Assembly: GCA_020746875.1 (NCBI GenBank)
Contig: JAGTJL010000016.1
Location: 868,001-932,000, forward strand
Length of the DNA: 64,000 bases
Source of the DNA: Rhexocercosporidium sp. MPI-PUGE-AT-0058
Lineage: Eukaryota; Ascomycota; Leotiomycetes; Helotiales
Direction: 5' to 3'
The position numbers and the translations under genes are program-made. The notes under the pieces are model-generated. The model was not told the DNA's origin. It did not search any database and worked only from the letters and a program-made list of their open reading frames with translations. Below, one piece after another: positions 58,535-64,000 of this stretch; position 1 is the first letter of the stretch; each line of letters starts with the position of its first letter.

Positions 58535-59261
58535 GTGATGCTGCGTTCATCTTTGCTCTGTTGCAGCTGTACCTGCATATGATGAGGTTGTACCTCGAGT
58601 GTTGAGTGTAGAAGCTCCAGTTGGATTAAGAAGATCCATCGTGGCAAGATTCGGTCCTTCTAGAGGCTAAAAAGGCGGATTGGGCGTCTTGGAGACCTAG
58701 GTAATAGTTTTAAAATGTTGTAGACAGACTTGGTGCTTGTAGCTGTGCTTGGCGTGGTCCCTCAACGCAGAATACCCGATGCACAGTGTAGCTTGAAGGG
58801 TGTGAAAAATATATACAAACGGGATGTGAAGCATATCAACAGTGATGAAATCCTCGAGCACCTCTCTGCCCCCTTAGTACGTCACTTGGGGCGCCCGGAG
58901 GGACGTTATTAGCGAAGGGACGCAGAGAGGAAGGGACAAATTAAGTGAAGGGACAACAATGAAGATATGCTGTTGCAGCTTGATTCTCCGCTGTGTACAA
59001 GTCACTCCCATCAGAACAAGCCTTTCGTCTCCAACAATATGATAGCCCCATTCATCTCCATCTATTAAACTGTTATTCGAGGGATCTTGTGCTTTAGTTG
59101 ACATGCTGTTGGCTCCGGTGCTGTGTCCCTCTCATGCACTGCAATGTCCCTTCTGGAGGGACTTTCTTGTCCCTTGAGTTCCCTCTGCTAGAACCATGGG
59201 ACCTTTTAAAAATCAAAATGTTGTCCTTGTTTGTTCGTGATGATGCTCGTGCCTGTAATAC
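58535..59261. other. Spacer with AGGGAC motif cluster
   Basis: Upstream of the broken zinc-finger gene. Contains AGGGAC at 58899, 58916, 58932 and 58949 (spacing 16-17 bp) and the reverse complement GTCCCT at 59125, 59146 and 59169. Such inverted clusters of a short motif are seen near ends of some DNA transposons. No gene seen. Confidence 0.45.
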
Positions 59262-59699
59262 TCTACCACAGAGATTCAATGTAGTCGATAGTGGAACGGT
59301 CGTTCAACGACGTCGTTTTAAGGCTCTTCAACTAACTGACGTTTCCTTACCTATCAACGCACCATAGTTAGTTTCCAAATAGCTCAAACGCACGGAACGG
59401 GGTCGTTGCCAAGAACCAACGGACAAACTACGTCTCCAATTGCTTTATTAGCCCTTAACCCTTTCAAAATAACCTCAAATTTCAATACTTAATTATTCCA
59501 TAACTACATAATTAAAAATTATATATAACACGTTAAACGAAAGATCTCGATCGTCGCTATATTATATATTATAAATTTATGCTACTTTAAGTTACGGGTT
59601 AGTCATGTGGATAGAGTCGGATGCAAACTCTGCTACGCTAGCGAGACTACTAGTTATTAGAGAGCGTATCTGTAGATATCACTACTACTATAATTAATA

Positions 59700-59748
59700 G
59701 GCCACAGCTAAATCTCCATACGTGAATAGCTAAATCCCCATACGCTAA
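59700..59748. repeat. Left terminal inverted repeat (49 bp)
   Basis: Matches the right TIR base for base as reverse complement. Internal subrepeats AGCTAAATCTCCATACG and AGCTAAATCCCCATACG differ at one base. Confidence 0.92.
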
Positions 59749-59760
59749 ATTTTTAGTAAG

Positions 59761-60297
59761 TTGGCGAGTGTCATCTATCAACCTTCCCGCGCCATACTAA
59801 TTAATACTAAGTGGCAAGGGAGGTCAAAGGTTGGAGTATGGACGTGCTTTTGTAGAGACGAAATGGGACCGCTTGTTTTAATTCCAAAGGGAGGGACAAT
59901 GACAGCTCTATGGTATATTAAAGTGCTAAAGGAGCATTTCATTCCATTCTATCGGCTAATGAGAGTCAATTACGGGCCAGAGGTTGTGATGCAAGAGGAT
60001 AATACCTCTTGGCACAAAGCCGGAGTTAAGAGAGAGTTTTTAAAGAAGCAAAAGGTCAAGTATATGTCGTGGCCAGCACAATCACCAGATCTCACTCCAA
60101 TTGAGAATTTGTAGAAGCAAATTAAAGGTCGGATAAGGCATAGAGAGCAAAGACCAAAGAATGTGAAGGAAATGGAGCAAGCGTTGAGAGAAGTATGGCC
60201 TCAAATTACGCTAGAAAGCTTACTCACTCTCAATTATTTTATGCCGCGTCGATTAGATGCAGTAATAAAGAATAAGGGTGGTTCAACTAAGTATTGA
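59761..60297 (+). pseudogene. Truncated Tc1/mariner-type (DDE) transposase with in-frame TAG
   Basis: The readable frame carries GVWTCFCRDEMGPLVLIP, then VVMQEDNTSWHKAGVK and YMSWPAQSPDLTPIENL, the second and third parts of a DDE catalytic core. A TAG at 60112-60114 follows ENL, where the family has an invariant Trp (ENLW). The same frame then continues QIKGRIRHREQRPKN to a natural stop at 60295-60297. The N-terminal helix-turn-helix region and first catalytic Asp are missing and there is no ATG start, so this is a 5'-deleted, non-autonomous copy. TGG to TAG corresponds to CpA-to-TpA on the other strand, the classic RIP change. Confidence 0.85.
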
Positions 60298-60674
60298 GCG
60301 GCGATCTTAATGATATATATAGCTAGTTAATTGAACGATTAGTTATTGAGTTAATTGCATTTGAAGTAAGTGAATGGAGAGGCATTACGTGACGAACATT
60401 CCTAGGAGCCGATTGTACGAGCCAGGAACTCGACGGGAGAGAGCCTATATGTAAGGGATTTCATCAGTGTATAAGACAGATAGTATTGAAGATGCTACTA
60501 CGATTACTGTAGATATGATGCAACGAGAGGTAATTAGTGGAGTTGAGGTATATACTCAGGATGTAAAGTTTGAAGTAGATGATTTGGCATAAGAGGGCCA
60601 GATATGCACTGTATATAATTATGCATACCAAGTTTGGTGGTGATAAATGTACTCTTCATTTTTGGCTCGCTTAC
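60298..60674. other. Noncoding right part of the transposon
   Basis: Between the transposase stop and the right TIR. Frames are short. No gene seen. Confidence 0.5.
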
Positions 60675-60723
60675 TTAGCGTATGGGGATTTAGCTATTCA
60701 CGTATGGAGATTTAGCTGTGGCC
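60675..60723. repeat. Right terminal inverted repeat (49 bp)
   Basis: Exact reverse complement of 59700-59748; followed directly by AATTAATA. Confidence 0.92.
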
Positions 60724-61150
60724 AATTAATACTACAAGTCATTAATAACTCCGCACCTTAATGCTTCCTTATCAGATGGAGTTCACGGTAGGCAAAGTTT
60801 CGTAGAGGTTCCGGGAAAATATATTCAAAGAACTAATCTCTGGCCTTCGAAGAAATCCAGAGGAGAAGCGTATATATAAAGGGGGTTACCCGTGAGGGGG
60901 AACAAAACGCCGGCGTGACTAGAAATACAAGTGGGACTGGTTCTACTCATGCCATAGAAGCCTCAGCCCCCTTATGCTACCGGCCCGATCCCATACTGAT
61001 AGAATGGATGAGCGTGCACATGACATTCCTAGTCTAATCGTGAATATCTTAATAATATTATGAAATGTAAACTACGTAATGAAACTGAAATTCAGCTAAT
61101 TATTAATTTAAGGATTAGTATTACCCACGGTCCTAGCCGAGAAATTTAGC

Positions 61151-61430
61151 TTACGATGGTACGGAAGGTACGAAAGTACAGCGGCTAAGTGTGGTAATAG
61201 CACTAGCAGGGGTCTTGAACAACCCCCCCTGCAACGCAACAACAACGCACAAAAAAAACATGAAAAGGTAGCTGCATGTAGAGATTCTTTTAAAGACTAT
61301 TCTATCGTTGGAATGAAATTTTTTGAATGCGTGGTTGTAAAGTTACGAAGTGTTGAAATCTGTGGGCAGGTGACCCCCCTGCTAGTGCTATGACCACACT
61401 TAATCGTTGTACTTCCGTACCTCCGTAAAC
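61151..61430. mobile_element. ~280-bp MITE-like inverted-repeat element
   Basis: The left arm 61151-61213 (TTACGATGGTACGGAAGG ... CACTAGCAGGGGTC) is an imperfect inverted copy of the right arm ~61371-61430 (ACCCCCCTGCTAGTGCTA ... CCGTACCTCCGTAA). Arms are about 60 bp with a few mismatches and small gaps; the spacer is ~155 bp and noncoding. Both ends read TTACG/CGTAA. No clear target duplication is seen. Confidence 0.7.
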
Positions 61431-61590
61431 GAGTTACAACCCCGTTCCGTTGATAATCTGGCCAACCAACGGCCGGTAAGTGGCCTCTCAACGGACTGGC
61501 TTTTGAATAGGCGGTAACGGATGGCAGTTCGTGCCGTTGAACGGGAATACGAGGAAACTATCGACTACATTGCAGAGATTCAAGTCGATC

Positions 61591-61800
61591 GCCAACGCCA
61601 TACCATTCCGTCTACTCATATACAAACCTCAACGATAGTTTGAAGCGTAAACAAGGAGGACATTAGAGTTTGAGTATGCTCCTACCCGTTGACTTGCCAT
61701 CTGAGAGGCTGCTAAATCATCAAAAGCCATCGAGTCGGTGACAGCTGCAATCATCAACGTATCTCCGAGGAACTATAGAAGAATTCGAGAGTCCCAGACC
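61591..61800. other. Short spacer after the nested elements
   Basis: About 210 bp between the right outer inverted segment and the small Cys/His ORF. No gene seen. Confidence 0.4.
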
Positions 61801-61974
61801 ATGTGTCAAGTGATCGAGACACTGTATGATTGTCCAGGGCGCCATTGTGTCCTGCGGGAGGTGTTATGCGACAAGGGGAAAGCGGTTAGAGCTGTTTGTT
61901 CTGGACGAGACCGGACAATGATCAAGAACAGTTCGCAGAGCAACTGCCCTGAGTGCGCGGCACTTATGGCGTAG
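61801..61974 (+). CDS. Small Cys-rich putative zinc-binding protein
   Basis: 57 residues from ATG 61801, beginning MCQVIETLYDCPGRHCV. Cys/His spacing (YDCPGRHC, REVLCDKGKA, AVCSGRDR, SNCPECAAL) resembles short fungal proteins that bind zinc through paired Cys. The frame is open 21 codons upstream without an ATG, so this is the first possible start. An additional 3' exon cannot be excluded. It sits between transposon DNA and a broken 2EXR gene, so its status as a live gene is doubtful. Confidence 0.4.
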   Translation: MCQVIETLYDCPGRHCVLREVLCDKGKAVRAVCSGRDRTMIKNSSQSNCPECAALMA

Positions 61975-62633
61975 GACTATGCACTGTAAGTCAACCTCAA
62001 AAGATGATGATGAAGTGTTACTGATACTGTCAGGAGGTAGAGGGTAGTGCCTCTTTTGGACGTCGCTCGCTGGATGACCTGAGTAATACATACGCGAGGA
62101 CAAAATATGGCTTAACTAAGCAAAATGTCAATAAGGCGACGCAATGATGCCTGGGCTTCGAACGCAAGATGTATTCAGATATCTAGCTGGCGCCGTCAAT
62201 ATCCGAATATATGAATGCAGTGTAGAAAATTGGAGAGCCAGACAGTCTAGTAATACAAGACCATCTCACTCCTTGAGCTCGGTCTTGGTAATAGAGTGCA
62301 ATGACCCAACTTCCAAGTCCGAGCATGCCAATGTTCACTATTGAGCAGTCATAAGTCGCTCATAAGGGCAGAGCTCAACAAAAATCCGATTCTGGCATGT
62401 CTGTCTTCCTGTTTTGAATCTAGAGCACATGGTGTCTATCTTAGCCCCGATACTGCATCCACCTTCCCGAAAGATGTAGAGTCCTGCAAGTGCACCCATT
62501 TTCGCTACTGACCTCCTTCAGCCATTCGCTTTCCATCCTCACCATCAAGCGCCACCCAAGCAAAAGCAAATGCTCTGCAGCCAAATATGATTTCACATAA
62601 CACCGGTGCTCAAGGCATATTCACCCGACCATT
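61975..62633. other. Spacer, no gene seen
   Basis: Between the small Cys-rich ORF and the 2EXR gene. Short open frames without motifs. Confidence 0.45.
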
Positions 62634-63427
62634 TCAGAATCGAAAACTACGGAACCAATCGCGCCCACAGGGGCAAGAAACATCAGCAGCACCGTTCAGT
62701 ACAGCAAGACAGGTCGGAAGTGGGTATGATTTCCCTGGATAATGCCGAAGAACAAGTCCTCTGGCGAGTTTTGGTGTAATATCGATGCCATGTTGACTGA
62801 ATTGGTCTTTTAGGATTTTGTGATGCATGGTGTAGAATGTCTTCGAGATCGGTGGGAACTCGAGAGGATGCGGATACATTGCGACATTATCCATACGAAG
62901 ATGGTCGTCCTTAAGTCCTCCATCATCGTTGACTGTTGTCCAGGTGATCGCTCTTTTGTGTGCGAGACGTATTGGAAATTGTGAGGTTGATCTTCATCGA
63001 TAGGAGCAGATTCGTCTCTGGTGAAATGGAAATATGAGAAGTATAAGGCATCAGGGCTATAGTTGATGAAAGCAAAGAAGTCGCGTGGTTTCCGTGGCTG
63101 TGCCTTGGGCACAACCTCCAAAGGTACCTCATAATCCCGATTCTCCATTGGATTCGTGAAGAAGGGGTCTTCTTCTTCGTTCTTCCAGTGTATCATGTCG
63201 TAGTACCTAAAGCACGCATATCTGGAGTCTCTGCAGGCGTGGAGCAAGGCGGGAGTTTTCGCATCCGTGACATATCTGCCTAGTCCTTGATGATTGACCT
63301 CAATTATGCGATCGGGTTCTTTAGAAACACCGAGGCGCAAGATCATAGTTCGTATTTCGAGAGGGAGCTTGGGGAATTTGAAGAAGGTAGTGTGAGGTAC
63401 GAATGGCTTGGTGGATTGAGCTTCCAT
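62634..63427 (-). pseudogene. 2EXR-domain protein gene with a probable frameshift
   Basis: The frame from ATG 63427 starts MEAQSTKPFVPHTTFFKFPK and carries the 2EXR signature: FFKFPKLPLEIRTMIL, a middle IIEVNHQGLGRYV and LLHACRDSRYACFRYYD. It reads well to about NFQYVSHTKERSPGQQ (~62940). There the sensible sequence moves to another frame, GGLKDDHLRMDNVAMYPHPL ... SKTFYTMHHKIL, ending at 62634. No intron with acceptable donor, acceptor and phase bridges the change (the best candidate would be ~38 bp with a GTCTCG donor and wrong phase). 2EXR proteins form a very large family in Helotiales and related fungi; their function is unknown. It is either decayed or carries a one-base error. Confidence 0.6.
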
Positions 63428-63438
63428 ACTGCCGTCTC

Positions 63439-64000
63439 TCAGATTATTGAAGAGGTAGGTTGTGATTGAAGGGAAAGGATCAATTGTTGGGAATTGGAGA
63501 GAGCTGACCGAATGGCGTTATTATCGGGCGTAGTCAGGGTTCGGGATGTTTGATGGGTTCGGAATTTGTGTCTTGCATTACTGGTATTGGTAGCTCTGAA
63601 TGAGGGACTTATCATGCCATTGGAGGCCAAGAAGGAGGATTGCTGATTTTCTGATCAATCTAACATCAGTAAAGAAGACTTCCTGTCTATAGGAAAGATA
63701 TGCGGGGCCTCACGAGCTAGTATTGTGCCTTTTGAAACCATATTGTTTGCTGTGCTTCCGGTGTTTGCGCTTCGAAAGCCTTGAATGTTGTTCTGTGAGA
63801 CTATCGCGGAGCTGTGGAGGGATTGTGACACTTTTAATTGATCCAATAGTCAGTATAGTGGTCTTTGTATCGTGTTGAAGGCTTGGGATATCCTACCAGC
63901 TGCTGCCAGGTGTGTAGAACTGACAGATTCCGCATTGTTATCCATCCTGGCACTCGTAACACCCGCCTCGTTGTGCTGAGAACTTTCTGTGGTATTATTA
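63439..64000 (-). CDS. 3' part of a Ser/Asn-rich protein gene running off the window
   Basis: Three protein-like segments lie in order on the minus strand: from the edge NNTTESSQHNEAGVTSA... to HLAAAG (to about 63890), VSQSLHSSAIVSQNN ... HIFPIDRK (~63830-63690), and FLASNGMISPSFRATNTSN ... (~63640-63439, ending PTSSII stop). They would need introns of about 50 bp; a GTAGGATA donor follows AAAG and GTCTTC follows DRK, neither ideal. Composition is polar and low-complexity, with no known domain. The last stop lies only 12 bp before the 2EXR ATG on the same strand, so the segments could alternatively be an N-terminal extension of that gene. Confidence 0.3.

Larger units (their letters stand above)
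59700..60723. mobile_element. 1,024-bp Tc1/mariner-like DNA transposon with perfect 49-bp TIRs
   Basis: The left end 59700-59748 (GGCCACAGCTAAATCTCCAT...) is the exact reverse complement of 60675-60723 over 49 bp. Each TIR holds two near-identical ~22-bp subrepeats starting AGCTAAATC, likely transposase sites. The octamer AATTAATA flanks both sides (59692-59699 and 60724-60731). Inside lies a DDE-type transposase fragment on the plus strand. Perfect TIRs mean recent movement or gene conversion, although the internal coding part is broken. Confidence 0.85.
59262..61590. mobile_element. Outer diverged inverted-repeat structure enclosing nested elements
   Basis: The left segment (~59262-59410) and right segment (~61435-61590) share blocks in inverted order: AATGTAGTCGATAG near 59279 and its complement near 61557-61571, CGTTCAACG near 59301 and its complement near 61537, and CGGAACGGGG near 59396 with its complement near 61441-61449. 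Spacing between the first and third blocks is about 100-105 bp on both sides. This suggests an old element with long, decayed terminal inverted repeats, into which the two smaller elements inserted. The boundaries are approximate. Confidence 0.4.

Noticed and set aside
1..64000. CRISPR array, rRNA or prokaryotic operon features
   Set aside because: Spliced eukaryotic genes throughout; no regularly spaced identical repeats other than those listed.

Overview
The window is nuclear DNA of a filamentous ascomycete (Pezizomycotina). The signs are many short spliceosomal introns (about 45-140 bp) with fungal branch points, a fused two-domain betaine-lipid synthase, Mdm12 of the ERMES complex, a HET-domain gene, a 2EXR-domain gene and transposon DNA with an RIP-like nonsense change. 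A helotialean (Leotiomycetes) origin fits the overall style but is inference only.

Layout 1-48 kb (core). In order: the 3' end of a gene cut by the window edge; betaine-lipid synthase (minus, 1.1-3.8 kb); NOC2 (minus) head-to-head with VPS28 (plus); MDM12 (minus). A 7.2-kb gene-poor stretch (10.5-17.7 kb) then leads to a small conserved gene, and a second empty stretch leads to a 2-oxoglutarate dioxygenase. Next come a tiny zinc-finger gene head-to-head with an HhH/AT-hook protein, a CorA-like two-TM channel-fold protein, a small secreted protein, a 742-residue protein with a repeated Trp-x-Leu-Cys helix motif, RPB10 head-to-head with NAN1/UTP17, a candidate Cys-rich secreted protein, an INO4-type bHLH factor, mitochondrial threonyl-tRNA synthetase, and a membrane coiled-coil protein. 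These genes are intact. Several serve ribosome and RNA polymerase production (NOC2, NAN1, RPB10); others serve membrane lipid and organelle biology (betaine-lipid synthase, Mdm12, Vps28, possibly the bHLH factor).

Layout 48.7-64 kb (accessory). The character changes sharply. A 2-kb gene changes frame without good splice sites. A diverged ~82-bp tandem repeat of eight or nine units abuts the 3' end of a HET-domain gene. A zinc-finger gene carries a frameshift and an in-frame TGA. A nest of mobile DNA follows: a 1,024-bp Tc1/mariner-like element with perfect 49-bp inverted repeats, a ~280-bp MITE-like inverted-repeat element, and diverged outer inverted sequences enclosing both. The window closes with a small Cys-rich ORF, a frameshifted 2EXR gene and the 3' part of a Ser/Asn-rich gene running off the edge.

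Exon coordinates were derived by hand from splice motifs, reading frame and expected protein continuity. All family assignments are from recognition of motifs, not from searches.
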